Source: Zygnema cylindricum (Eukaryota; Streptophyta; Zygnematophyceae; Zygnematales; Zygnemataceae). From it: 19,440 nucleotides of DNA. A program made the translations under genes and the position numbers. A model generated the notes under the pieces. It made no database searches and was not told the origin of the DNA. It worked only from the letters and a program-made list of their open reading frames with translations. Position 1 is the first letter of the stretch, and each line of letters begins with the position of its first letter. Location: contig JBBHKE010001375.1 in assembly GCA_037447655.1 (NCBI GenBank), forward strand, positions 1 through 19,440. The letters are read 5' to 3'. Positions 7,770 through 15,825 of the stretch are shown here, piece after piece.

Positions 7770-8520
7770 GGTTATGGGCCCAGACCCATTGCTACCTATA
7801 TTTGATGGATCAAAATATCACTACTGGAAGTGTGCGCTCGAGAGCTACTTCGAAATGATGGAACTAATGGATGTGGTGGACGGTACCTTGGCCGAAACAT
7901 CTAATGAATGGAAAAGTAAAAATCATGAGTGTTTAAGGGTTATTAAGAACTCCTTGACTCTGGATTTAGTAATGTCATACATAAGTGTTAAAAAGGCAGC
8001 TGAATTATGGAAGTGCTTAGAAAGTATGTATGCAAAGACTTCTTTATATCATTGGCTTAGTAGTGTTACCAAAATAGTTGAACACAAGTATGTAGGAGGT
8101 AGTATGGAGAAACACTGTATTGACTTACAAGTATTATTTGCAGAAAATGATTTGGCAGGAGGCAACTTTACAGATGCTCAACAAGCTATCTTGTTAATGA
8201 GAAGTCTTCCTAAAGAATATAAGAGTGCACTAGATCAATTGACTTTAATTGATAAAAATGATTGGAGAGTAGTTGTAGCTAGACGAGTTATTCTAGATGA
8301 GGAGGCTAATTGAAGGGTCTTATCAAGTGAAAGGAATATAAAGGAATCTAAGTCTCAGTTTTAGAAATTTAAAGGCAATAGGGAGTTCGGAGATCGGCCA
8401 AAGAATTGTTTTTACTGTAATGATTTAGGACATACCTTCAGGGTATGTCCATCGTATAAAAGTACATGTGTTACAGGGAATTTCAGAGATGGATGGGACA
8501 ACACCCTAGTTCGAACCCCA
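7744..8520 (+). pseudogene. gag of inner element, starting in the LTR
   Basis: The frame starts at ATG 7744 inside the LTR (MAEIGYGQ), reads the primer-binding site as Q-V-M-G-P, and runs 189 codons to a TGA (8311). Copia Gag features: LLPIFDGSKYHYWKCALES near residue 17, VDGTLAE, AAELWKCLESMYAK, VGGSMEKHC and ILLMRSLPKEYKSAL. The same frame continues past the TGA and a TAG at 8362 into KNCFYCNDLGHTFRVCPSYK, an intact CX2CX4HX4C RNA-binding knuckle. So two stops split an otherwise well preserved gag. A second knuckle copy follows through the 148-bp duplication but in a shifted frame. This is the best preserved coding part of the window. Gag packages the element's RNA; no pol follows. Confidence 0.85.
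7770..7783 (+). other. Primer-binding site, inner element (half-tRNA iMet)
   Basis: GGTTATGGGCCCAG starts one base after the LTR's CAACA. It is the exact complement of CTGGGCCCATAACC, the anticodon arm (anticodon CAT) of an initiator methionine tRNA, and is the same site used by Drosophila copia. Such elements prime from a cleaved half-tRNA. As I recall it, plant initiator tRNA would pair over 13 of these bases. The site is in the gag frame. Confidence 0.85.
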
Positions 8521-8668
8521 AGGCAATAGGGAGTTCGGAGATCGGCCAAAGAATTGTTTTTACTGTAATGATTTAGGACATACCTTCAGGGTATGTCCAT
8601 CGTATAAAAGTACATGTGTTACAAGGAATTTCAGAGATGGATGGGACAACACCCTAGTTCGAACCCCA
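8373..8668 (+). repeat. 148-bp tandem duplication over the zinc knuckle
   Basis: 8373-8520 and 8521-8668 are copies with one difference seen (TTACAGGGAA versus TTACAAGGAA). The unit runs from AGGCAATAGGGAGTTC to TTCGAACCCCA and contains the whole CCHC knuckle. Its length is 1 mod 3, so the second knuckle lies one frame over. The near identity says it is recent. Confidence 0.95.
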
Positions 8669-9150
8669 ACAAGAAAGGATTCAAGTGTTTTCGTGAGTGT
8701 GAGAGACAAGACTCGACAAATGATAAAATGCATACACCGTGTGTTGACAAATTTATGTATTTACCGACCTTCTGTGTTGTTTGGAATGGAGTAAAGGAGG
8801 AGGTGACAGAAAAGGATTTGGTGTCTGTCCCTTTTCCAGACGTCAGATTGGTGAGTAACAAAGAGTTATAGGGGGAAGAGTTATTTGAAGTAAGAGAAAT
8901 TAGAGGAAGTGAAGGTCACTTGGAAGTGGAAGCCGAAACATACTTAAACATAAAGACTAATAAATTAAACCCGGTTTTTCTAGAAGGACCGCGCGAAGAT
9001 ATGAAGAAAACTGGAATTAGGAATGAGGTGTATAATGTGGAAACAGGTGGAAAGAGTTATGTCACCGAACATAGTGTGGTGAAGGACGAAAGAGAGAAGG
9101 ACCGATGTGACCTTATCGGGATAAATGGTAAAAAGTGTTATAAAGTTTAA
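8638..9150 (+). pseudogene. Unrecognised degenerate reading frame after gag
   Basis: From about 8638 to 9150 one frame is open except for a single TAG (8869), about 170 codons. It is charged (KEEVTEKDL, REDMKKTGIRN, VKDEREKDRCD) with scattered cysteines (KCFRECERQ). It has no retroviral protease motif and I recognise no family. Before the 148-bp duplication the knuckle's own frame would have run on in a different frame (TRKDSSVFVSV...) and stopped near 8793. The open frame could be a captured or lineage-specific gag-downstream product, or chance in purine-rich DNA. No ATG marks its start. Confidence 0.3.
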
Positions 9151-10142
9151 CTAGTCAGAAGGGGTCGAGGAAGAGATGGACCGCGAAGCGAAACTTCGAG
9201 CAGGTGAGAAAAATTGTGAAATCGGGAACATGGAAAGAAAAAAAGTTTAATGGAAGAAAAATGAATGTGAAATCAAAGGTCGAAATGGAAAGGAAAATAA
9301 AGAAAGTCTGGTGAAAAGAAAAGATCAATGGTAAGGATAATCGAAGTTGATCGAATAGCAAATCTCGATTAAACCAGGTAAACATATTAAATTAGCCAAA
9401 ATCGACAAGATCATGGCAAAAGAAGATATAAATTCAAAGGATCAAGAGATTAGAAGAAAACATGCTCAAAGTGATCAAGAAAGAGAAGCGGAGAAAATGG
9501 TTACTGGAGGACATTTTTTGAAGAACATAAATTTGAGGAAATCTTTGAAAAAAAAAACTTATTACAGGGCATGTCGTATAAAGACAACTTCGTTTGACAT
9601 TTGATCTGTTTTTTGTAGGATTTTAGATTTGTATTCTTCCTTGTTGAGTTAGTTGAAAAGACACAAAAATATTTATTTATGTTATTTTGAAGACAAAAAA
9701 GGTGGTGGGCAATGACTTGTTCAGGAAGGAAAATTTCGGGAGACATGACAGAGCGCAGCGAAAGCAGTGGAGAATCATCAAAAAAAGTTCTCGTCGCGAA
9801 CAGCGACGCCATATAGCGGCGCAGCGAAAAGAGTGGTGACGTATGACACTTACACGCTGATTATTCTATTCCAGGTGCATGCAACTAAATATTCAGGGGT
9901 TATGTATTTATGGTGTAAAGGGAGCTATTACAGGACACTTTTTACAAGAAGGCAGCAAGCGAATGAGAACTGGCAGAGAGCAGCTGGAGCAATGGCCACA
10001 TCGGCAAAGCAGTGGTGATGTGTGGTTTTTGCTAAAATTATTGTATGGTGAAAAGTGGAGGTTGATACAGAATTTTGAATATTTAAATAATTTTTTTTTT
10101 TGTTTATCCATTAGAGTGGAAATATATGCATACAGCATGGAC
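9151..10142 (+). other. Purine-rich non-pol interior of inner element
   Basis: This is element interior with no domain I recognise. 9155-9560 is strongly A+G rich on the + strand. A 63-codon ATG frame (9413-9604, highly charged, QEIRRKHAQSDQEREAEK) is the only ORF of note and may reflect composition. 9600-9720 is AT-rich and empty to my eye. From 9752 to 10020 three related GCAGCGAAAGCAGTGG-type repeats occur, and a CGTCGC...GCGACG hairpin lies at 9792-9808. Confidence 0.6.
9752..10020 (+). repeat. Three imperfect GCAGCGAAA-GAGTGGTGA repeats
   Basis: AGCGCAGCGAAAGCAGTGG (9752-9770), GGCGCAGCGAAAAGAGTGGTGACG (9818-9841) and CGGCAAAGCAGTGGTGATG (10002-10020) share a core. Spacing is irregular (about 66 and 184 bp). 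Function unknown. Confidence 0.5.
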
Positions 10143-10148
10143 TAATGA

Positions 10149-10188
10149 GTCTAAAGCTTTACGGGAGTGTTGAATTTGAAAGCTTTGG
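10149..10188 (+). repeat. Fossil polypurine tract and LTR tip inside inner element
   Basis: GTCTAAAGCTTTACGGGAG followed by TGTTGAATTTGAAAGCTTT closely matches the outer element's polypurine tract and LTR tip (14710-14750: GTCTAAAGCTTTAGGGGAG, then TGTTATTTTTGGAAAGCTTT). It lies 230 bp before the real polypurine tract, so the interior includes a captured 3' end of a relative of the outer family. Confidence 0.7.
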
Positions 10189-10260
10189 TCACAATAGATG
10201 AGGCTATGGGGAGGAAGTTAAGGGTGAAAAAGAGCAGCAGCTAGGACTGCGATGTCCAAC

Positions 10261-10362
10261 TAGCGCAGCGTAGCAGCATAGCAGTACACGCTGCACTTTG
10301 TATTAATACTGCGCTGCAATGTAAAAATAGCGCAGCGTAGCAACATAGCATTACACGCTGCA
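10261..10362 (+). repeat. Pair of 35-bp hairpin direct repeats before the polypurine tract
   Basis: Copies at 10261-10295 and 10328-10362 differ at two positions and are 67 bp apart. Each contains GCAGCGT and ACGCTGC as a perfect 7-bp inverted pair around a 16-18-nt AGCAGCATAGCAG-type loop. The reverse complement resembles sequence before the outer element's polypurine tract (ACTGCTAT...GCTACGCTAG at 14576-14605). Confidence 0.8.
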
Positions 10363-10393
10363 TATTTCTCTGGGTGCACGAAACTAAATTTTC

Positions 10394-10400
10394 GAGGGAG
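10394..10400 (+). other. Polypurine tract of inner element
   Basis: GAGGGAG directly before the 3' LTR tip TGTTG. It is shorter than the tracts of the outer element and D. Confidence 0.8.
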
Positions 10401-11341
10401 TGTTGTTTTGAAAAGTCAGTTTCGTGCGTACAAGACAGTTCGTGTGTACCTGCTAACTGGATTTAATATGGAGAATTGAATAGATTCACGGAAAATCGGA
10501 GAGTGAACGGATTGATATAATTAAAATGACGTAAAAGACTCATCGAGTGGTGTGAACAAGCAGTGACAAATAGACGGAATGTTGAAATAGGCGCCGCCGG
10601 TACCTAGCAACTGCGACGCAGTTAAGTCAACGCAGTTGCGGCTATTTTTATGATCCGTACGGACAGCGCAGCCAACGCATCTGCGGATAATATGAATAGG
10701 ATATATTTCAAGTAATGATGATTAAACGGTAGTGGTAGCTTAGTAGTTGCTTAGCAGTAGCTTGGTTTCTAACATACGAAGAGTACGGTGTAAATATTCT
10801 GTACAATAGAGGTTTGTCCTTTTGACTAATTAGGTTATTAGAGTAGATACAGTGCGGCTGGTATGCCTCCGTACTCTGAGTATAACTTGCACGACTTAGA
10901 TTATTTTATGTATCGCAGTCAAGTTAATCAAAGTAATGGCAAACTGTTTTATGCAACTTTGACCTGTTGGTGTGATCACTCTGTTTAGTTATTTCATGTG
11001 AAACTTTGTGGAGTTATTGTATGATATAGAATCTATATGTGTGTAGAGTTTCATTGTGTTCTAGTATCTCTTTAAGATTCTGTGAACAGTCTAATTGGTT
11101 AGTTTGTGAAGCTGTCAACTATTTTTGGGAAACTCTGGAGCTTATATCTTCTAGATGCCTTGGTGGATTTGGCTGTTACTTTTGGAGTTTACAGTGTATA
11201 TGGTTTACTGCACATTGGCGCAGTTTGAGGTGATTTTGTACATTGTGGAGTAATCTGTGTTGTCTGAAACACAACTGTTTTTGAGGTAGTCTGTGGGTGT
11301 TTCCGTGAGTAATCCATGGCTGAAATAGGCTATGGACAACA
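10401..11341 (+). repeat. 3' LTR of inner element
   Basis: 941 bp, TGTTG...CAACA, aligning with 6797-7769 apart from the 34-bp hairpin indel and scattered substitutions. It keeps the ATG (11316), which would read 8 LTR codons and then run out of frame into the outer element, ending after about 30 codons. Confidence 0.95.
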
Positions 11342-11740
11342 TCTAACGAGGAGGATGATGATCTATTTGCTATGGCGGCAGCGATGGAGGGTACTAAGGA
11401 CAATGGATGGATAATGGACAAGGGAGCGTCAGCCCACATGTGTTGGAACAAGGCAGTTTTCAAAAATCTGAAATCAACACTAGAGAAAAATATCTACTCT
11501 GCATATGTAATGAGTGTGCAAAGGCGGGCTGTAGGTGATGTCTCATTGCTAGTTGATGTAGAGGGCAAGGCAGTTGAGAGAACTCTTCATAATGTTCTAT
11601 ATGTCCCACATTTTAAGAAAAAAATGTTTTCAACTTCTTTGGTAGAAAGTAAAGGGTTTGAGGTCAATCTGAAACATGGCAGGCAGGTTGTTAGCAAAAA
11701 TGGAAAAATTGCAGATACGGGAACAAGAGATGCCAACTAA
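11342..11740 (+). pseudogene. Gag end and protease domain of outer element
   Basis: The frame resumes after the inner insertion with the target duplication TCTAA. FAMAAAMEGTKDNGWIMDKGASAHMCW carries the aspartic protease site: copia has D-S/T-G-A, but here it is D-K-G-A, a substitution in the catalytic motif. It continues through VGDVSLLVDVEGKAVERTLHNVLYVPHFKKKMFSTSLVESKGF, the usual PR end. A TAA at 11738 replaces a lysine codon (D has T-S-K-M-Y here) and the same frame runs on into INT. The protease would cut the Gag-Pol polyprotein. Confidence 0.9.
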
Positions 11741-12847
11741 ATGTATCGAATGGATATGTCCAATAATAAAAAAAATGATGTTTTGTATTCCGGTGCATTA
11801 TCATCAGATGAGCTGTGGCATAAAAGATTATGGCATGTGAATTATGATAGTAAGAAAAAGATGGTCAATGCTGGTAAAATAGAAGGAGTCACTTTGTCAA
11901 ACCAGTCACCTAAAACGTGTGATGGATGTGCACTAGGAAAAATACACAGATTACCGTTTTCTCATGAGTATGATCATAAGACTACTAAACTTTTGCAACT
12001 CATTCATTCGGATGTTTTTGGCCCTGGAAAGGTACCATCTGCCGGGGGGATGAGATATAAGGTTACGTTTATATATGATTTTTCGAGGTTTACTAAGGTC
12101 TACTTCATAAAGGAAAAAATTGAAGTCTTCACCCATTTTCAACACTAGAAAGCGTGGGCGGAGAAACTACACGGTCTGCCAATTCTGGAGCTCAGATCGG
12201 ACAATGGCGAGGAATATACGACAAAAGAGTTTGAAAACTTCTTACTCAAGGAAGGTATAAGTCACAAACTGACTGTCCCATACGCTCCGCAACAGAATGG
12301 GGTCTTAGAAAGACTAAGTAGAACTATCACAGAAAGCTCTAGGTCTATGCTTGCGGATAAGGAGGTAGATCCGAAATTCAGGGCTGAAGCATTAAATTGT
12401 GCAGTTTATATCAAAAATAGGATAGGTTCCAAATCGGTAGAAACCACTCCTTATGAGATCTCGACAGGTAGAAAACCGGATGTCAGTCATTTCAAAGTCT
12501 TTGGAAGTAAATGCTTTATTTTGGATACGTTTATTGATAGATGGAAAATAATATCTAAGGGATTGACGGGCATTCTGTTAGGATATGATTATCAGTCTAA
12601 AGGTTATGTAGTATTTGATTTTTAGAGACAGAAAATCATTGTAGGAAGGAACATTGTTGTGAAAGATGAACTAGCCTCGAAAGACTTATTTAAAATGAGA
12701 GAGCAGCAGAAGCAGCAAAAAATACAGGAATATGTCATTTTACATAGCATCCATAATATTGTCCCACAGGTTGAAAATTCACCAGTGGTACCACCGCAGT
12801 CGGAACATAATCGGGTTCCAAAACAAGTTCGTTTCGAAAGGCAATAA
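11741..12847 (+). pseudogene. Integrase domain of outer element
   Basis: In the PR frame. HHCC zinc module: LWHKRLWHVNYDS...CDGCALGK (about 11813-11940). Catalytic core: LIHSDVFGP (first D, about 12006), ELRSDNGEEYTTKEF (second D, about 12198) and QQNGVLERLSRT (E, about 12307), so the DDE triad is intact. Then FRAEALNCAVYIKNRI, TPYEISTGRKPDVSHFKVFG and GYDYQSKGYVV. Stops: TAG 12146 (Y in D), TAG 12623 (E in D) and TAA 12845. Integrase joins element DNA to the host and makes the 5-bp duplications seen here. The tail to 12847 is the variable linker toward RT. Confidence 0.92.
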
Positions 12848-14090
12848 CAGCAGTCACTTTCTACCGATCGCAACCAGCGCAACAAGCGCAACGCACGGAA
12901 TCCGACAATTTCAGCCTCAGAATTTCCGAGGGGAAGAAGATCCAGTAGCCGCCTGCAAGCAAGTTCTCACTTTGCCTACTCGGCAACCTCAGGGGAGCCT
13001 CTGACCATCCGAGAAGCCTTCTCATCACCGGAGCGAATCAGTAGATCGAGGCGGCAAACGATGAAATGAAGTCGATCATGGAGGCTCAGACATGGGAGCT
13101 TCTGGATCTTCCTCCGGATCGAAAAGCGATCAGCAGCAAATGGATATTTAAGGTGAAGTTAAATCCACATAATACCATTGAACAAAACAAGGCTAGACTT
13201 GTGGCAAAGGGTTATAATCAAAAGGAAGGAATTGACTTTGAAAAAACATTTTTTCCTGTTGTAAGATTTTCAACCGTTACAATTTTGCTATCTCTAGTTG
13301 CTATAGAAGATATAGAAATACATCAGATGGATGTAAAGACGGCCTTTTAGCATGGAGAACTAGAGGAGACCATTTACATGCAGCATCTTGAAATGTATGC
13401 AGAACCAGGAAAAGATCACTTAATATGTAAACTGCTAAAATCAATGTACGTCCTAAAATAGGCCCCGAGGCAATGGAATCTAAAACTTGATGAATTTTTA
13501 ACTAGTCTAGGTTTTAAAAGGATAGGCTCTGATCACTCTTTTTTTGTTTTAAAGGGTGAGGATGGAATAGTATATATAACGATATACATAGATGATTTGC
13601 TATTAGTTTGCAAATATATGGCTGAAATTAACAAAATTAAAAATGCTTTAAAATCACGGTTCGAGATGAAAGACCTCGGTGAGGCAAAATATATTTTGGG
13701 TTTTCAAGTAGAGAGGGATAGGAAAAACAGATTAAAAAAATTGACTCAAAAGGAGGCTATTGGAAACATATTAGATGAATATGGAATGCGGGGGGTAAAA
13801 TGATGTGTAACACCAATGGAGTTTCGGCATAAGTTAGAGGGGGAAGAAGCAAAACCGGGTGTCATTGTCAGTGAATTATTTGAGTCAGAGGAGGATGATC
13901 ATATGACAATGATACTTTACAGACAGATAGTGGGAAGTTTAATTTATTTCATAAACTGTACCCGTAAGGATATTACAGCAGCAGTTTGGGTACTGAGCAA
14001 AAGTCTAGAGAATCCAAGGAAATCTGACCGTGATGCAGCAAGAAGAGTTTTAATATACTTGGCAGGAACCAAAGACCTCAAACTCACACT
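12848..14090 (+). pseudogene. Reverse transcriptase domain of outer element
   Basis: The linker SSSRLQASSHFAYSA matches D, then REAFSSPER. A one-base loss near 13035 shifts the frame, followed by TAG 13042 where D has W. RT motifs: [74 protein letters not shown], active site YIDDLLLVC (13585-13611), MKDLGEAKYILGFQVERD, LTQKEAIGNILDEYGM and YRQIVGSLIY. Stops: TAG 13348, TAG 13459 (from CAG in the K-Q-A-P-R motif) and TGA 13801. All in one frame after the shift. Catalytic aspartates are kept, but the gene is dead. Confidence 0.93.
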
Positions 14091-14526
14091 AGGCAGAGGA
14101 GAAGTGAAGCTGCAAACATGGAGTGATGCAAGCTATGGCGACATGCCAAGTCGAAAATCCACCACGGGATTCGTTCTGCAAATTGGGAACAAGACTTGCT
14201 GTTGGAGCAGCAAACCTCAAAAGGTCACGGCACAATTGACGATAAAGTCAGAATATATGGTAGCAAGCTCGGACCTCAAAGAACTCTTATGGGTGAAATC
14301 CATGTTGTAAGAATTGGGATACATGCAGGTTGGTCCACAAGTGATCTGGTGTGATAACCAGGCTGCCATTGCCATTGCTTCTAACCCAAGTCACCACTTC
14401 AAAAGCAAGCATATAGATGTAAGATTACACTTTGTAAGGGAAAAAGTGTTCTCTAGTGTGATTAAATTATGCTATTTGCCAGATGCAAAAATGGTTGTTG
14501 ATATGCTCCCTAAAGCTTTTTGCTAA
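14091..14526 (+). pseudogene. RNase H domain of outer element
   Basis: Copia RNase H, which removes the RNA template strand. TWSDASYGDMPSRKSTTGFV (first D), CCWSSKPQKVTAQLTIKSEYMVAS (the E, about 14250), LKELLWVK, then VIWCDNQAAIAIASNPSHHF and SKHIDVRLHFVRE, with the second D in CDNQ. TAA 14308 replaces a residue in the L-(H/Q)-(D/E)-LGYM stretch; the frame continues to DMLPKAFC and TAA 14524, about where D's frame ends. Then 187 bp of non-coding sequence reach the polypurine tract. Confidence 0.93.
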
Positions 14527-14592
14527 GCTGAACTACTCTATGAACGCATTGTGATTAAGTGAATAGCTGAGTCGTTGCACTGCTATACTACC

Positions 14593-14680
14593 ATGCTACG
14601 CTAGTCCAATAACGGGAATATAGTGGGACTAAGTGACTTGCTAAAATTGCTACGTTGCTATGCTGCGATGCTACGCTAGT
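14593..14680 (+). repeat. ATGCTACGCTAGT repeats before the polypurine tract
   Basis: ATGCTACGCTAGT occurs exactly at 14593-14605 and 14668-14680, with a decayed relative (TGCTACGTTGCTATGCTGC) between them. The motif is close to the reverse complement of the inner element's 35-bp repeats at the same place relative to the polypurine tract. Confidence 0.7.
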
Positions 14681-14713
14681 TTGACATCGAAGTTGCGTTG
14701 GCATACTAAGTCT

Positions 14714-14728
14714 AAAGCTTTAGGGGAG
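14714..14728 (+). other. Polypurine tract of outer element
   Basis: AAAGCTTTAGGGGAG directly before the 3' LTR tip TGTTA. It is similar in D (AAAGATTTAGGGGGG) and in the fossil site at 10149. Confidence 0.85.
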
Positions 14729-15686
14729 TGTTATTTTTGGAAAGCTTTAAGTCTTAGCAAATTTATTCGACGGTGGAAAAATAGATCTATAGGGACAAGC
14801 CTCGTCACTTGAAGCATAGTGCAGGATTTTGAATGGTACTTACAACGCTGCTGCAACGCAAATGGAACAAGCGCAACTGCGGTTATTTTTGATATGGTCT
14901 GTACAGACGAACGCAGCCTACGACGCAACGGGACAAACACAACTCCTCATATTTTGGTATAAGACAACGCATTTGCTACGTAACAAGACAAACGCAGCTG
15001 CAACAATTTTCGGTATGGGATAGGGTAGCTGCTACGAAGCAGCATATATTTGAATGTGATCAGGAATCTGACTGCGTTGCTACGGTTGATATGAATCAAG
15101 TCAACGGACGAGATTCATAAGAGAATAATTAAGTGACTCAACAGCCGGATGGACGTACCCAAACAATTGTCACTAAGTTAGGCGACAAGTATTTGAACAA
15201 ATCACTTGTATAGGATTCTCAGTAATATTGATTGTACAGTGATAGATTAGTTTTAGCGTGATTAGGAGCACTTAGGCCTTAGTGGCAGCTTAGTTCTTTC
15301 GGACGTATCTTTTAGGAACACTTGTATCGGCGGTAGAGCACTATGTATAGGACAACAGAGTGAAGAGTATAAGACTTAGGACGTAGAACATTTTATGTAT
15401 CCAGACTTCCAGACTGTGTAATCTGCAGACTGTTTTTGGGAAACTTCTGAGTTGCATATCTTAGTGTATGTTTGATCAATTGAGCTGAAACTTTGAGAGT
15501 TGTCACTCTTTGTAATATTATATACTGTGGTATAGTTTGAAGAGTTTTGGTTAATTGAATCAGATTTGGTGAGCTGTAGAAAACTGTTGTTTGACAAGAT
15601 TCTTCTTAAGCTTCTGTGAGTGAGATTATGTCTACTTCCACCCCTACTGTTGACGCTCCACCTGCTCTGGTGTTTGTAGAACAACA
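14729..15686 (+). repeat. 3' LTR of outer element
   Basis: 958 bp, TGTTA...CAACA, aligned to 4953-5911. It ends GTAGAACAACA, which preserves the LTR end that has decayed in the 5' LTR, and is followed by target duplication GAGGC (15687-15691). Confidence 0.95.
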
Positions 15687-15810
15687 GAGGCAAACATGGC
15701 TCCACCAACCTCTTTATCCTTTAGTGACTACAAAAAGTATGGGGAATAGAGGGAAGAGGTGGAGGCAGGTTGCCTGCGTTTTACTTTTCCTGTTTAAACT
15801 AATGTATTAA
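15628..15810 (+). other. Read-through frame from the 3' LTR start codon
   Basis: The ATG at 15628 is the 3' LTR copy of the gag start (MSTSTPTVDAPPALVFVEQQ). It stays open across the LTR end and 40 codons of flanking DNA (antisense to D), ending at TAA 15808. It is an example of an LTR carrying promoter plus start codon into its flank, not a recognised gene. Confidence 0.3.
15687..15691. repeat. Target duplication of outer element, right
   Basis: GAGGC, identical to 4948-4952. The next five bases, AAACA, are probably the first bases of solo LTR C on the - strand (TGTTT). Confidence 0.9.
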
Positions 15811-15825
15811 GACCTACAAAATACC

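Larger units (their letters stand above)
6797..11341 (+). mobile_element. Inner gag-only (TR-GAG-like) copia element
   Basis: A 4545-bp element with LTRs of 973 and 941 bp (TGTTG...CAACA), a 14-nt half-tRNA primer-binding site, gag with a CCHC knuckle, a polypurine tract and 5-bp target duplications. No PR, INT, RT or RH motif appears between gag and the 3' LTR in any frame I could read; instead there is about 1.7 kb of purine-rich and repeat sequence. This fits the class called TR-GAG: non-autonomous elements that supply Gag and borrow pol. LTRs are only a few percent apart over the stretches I aligned, so it is younger than its host element. Confidence 0.9.
4953..15686 (+). mobile_element. 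Outer copia element, full length, gag-pol single ORF
   Basis: A complete but mutated Ty1/copia element of about 6.2 kb, excluding a 4.55-kb inner insertion. Order: 5' LTR (4953-5911), primer-binding site (5912), gag, PR, INT, RT, RH, polypurine tract (14714-14728), 3' LTR (14729-15686), with perfect 5-bp target duplications. INT before RT fixes it as copia. Excising the inner element with one duplication copy (4550 bp, 2 mod 3) places gag (frame 0 by coordinate) and pol (frame 2) in one frame. At least 13 in-frame stops plus one frameshift make it inactive. It was inserted about 5 bp inside the start of solo LTR C. Confidence 0.95.

Noticed and set aside
9413-9604. 63-codon ATG frame in the inner element as a gene
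   Set aside because: It lies in purine-rich DNA that would yield charged open frames by composition; no motif. Mentioned only within the interior entry.
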